A stretch of DNA of 64,000 bases from an uncultured Pseudanabaenaceae cyanobacterium (GTDB lineage Bacteria > Cyanobacteriota > Cyanobacteriia > PCC-9006 > JAAUQQ01): NCBI GenBank assembly GCA_937949725.1, contig CALECT010000078.1, positions 1 through 64,000 of the forward strand, in the 5' to 3' direction. The notes beneath the pieces were generated by a model. It was not told the origin of the DNA and made no database searches. It saw nothing but the letters and a program-made list of their open reading frames with translations. Position numbers and translations under genes: made by a program. Positions 63,915 through 64,000 of the stretch are shown here, piece after piece. Each line of letters starts with the position of its first letter. The first letter of the stretch is position 1.

Positions 63915-64000
63915 GGTGAGCTGCTGTGTCCTTTGGCAATAGCTTTCTTCATTGTAAGCGGACTCATATAGTCGTGTTTCAGAGACTATTAAAGATAAGT

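Overview
The window is a chromosomal segment of a cyanobacterium. This rests on the gene content: two subunits of light-independent protochlorophyllide reductase (chlL, chlN), the cytochrome b6f subunit petM, ycf39, a CpeT/CpcT-type bilin lyase, hemL, and many small families known mainly from cyanobacteria (DUF1830, DUF6761-like, EbsA-like). It is also rich in the cyanobacterial octamer GCGATCGC. I cannot name the species. Coding density is high, most genes are housekeeping, and many convergent gene ends share long, near-perfect hairpin terminators.

Layout. 0.2-6.9 kb: a prepilin-like protein, a 56-bp perfect palindrome, a ribbon-helix-helix regulator next to an SRPBCC protein, a DUF1311 repeat protein, ilvD and upp. 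7.2-9.0 kb: a small protein, a membrane protein and a degenerate ABC ATPase on one strand, followed by an atypical response regulator. 10.2-18.5 kb: a monothiol glutaredoxin/BolA pair, a DUF790 (Bax1-like) nuclease, the bilin lyase, a DRTGG/phosphotransacetylase-like protein with an EbsA-like pilus protein, an SDR, map, rplS, tRNA-Trp and tRNA-Asp. 18.7-28.5 kb: gltX, tilS, a large single-span membrane protein, an exported repeat protein carrying RGSGR-type motifs, and the chlL-chlN operon. 28.9-31.9 kb: an MFS exporter and small membrane/DUF genes.

31.9-36.1 kb is the clearest accessory patch. It holds a complete but frameshifted IS element with 16-bp inverted repeats and a 6-bp target duplication, an Imm63-like immunity gene without a toxin, a kelch-type lipoprotein, an AT-richer gene with a PD-(D/E)xK/QxxxY nuclease signature, and a decayed C-terminal fragment of a STAND/NACHT-type protein.

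36.1-48.4 kb: a thioesterase, hemL, hisIE, an 11-mer-repeat lipoprotein, xthA, a sulfurtransferase, petM-ycf39, an NAD kinase followed by an atypical response regulator, a DUF192 lipoprotein, and a canonical response regulator/histidine kinase pair. 48.5-64 kb: a cysteine-dioxygenase-like cupin, a DPC-repeat exported protein, an orphan recombinase DNA-binding domain, trxA, DUF1830, aroC, an alpha/beta hydrolase, a proline/alanine-rich protein with an acidic tail, a photolyase/cryptochrome, a VanZ-like protein, truB, and a terminal operon of two paralogous PD-(D/E)xK proteins and a beta-lactamase-fold serine hydrolase.

How the genes connect: gltX (glutamyl-tRNA), hemL (5-aminolevulinate), chlL/chlN (chlorophyllide) and the bilin lyase touch successive parts of tetrapyrrole metabolism, although they lie in separate units. 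Several gene starts are placed at GTG or TTG where a ribosome-binding site and the family length support it (chlL, hemL, truB, nadK). Most starts, all terminators and all functional calls are sequence-based predictions.
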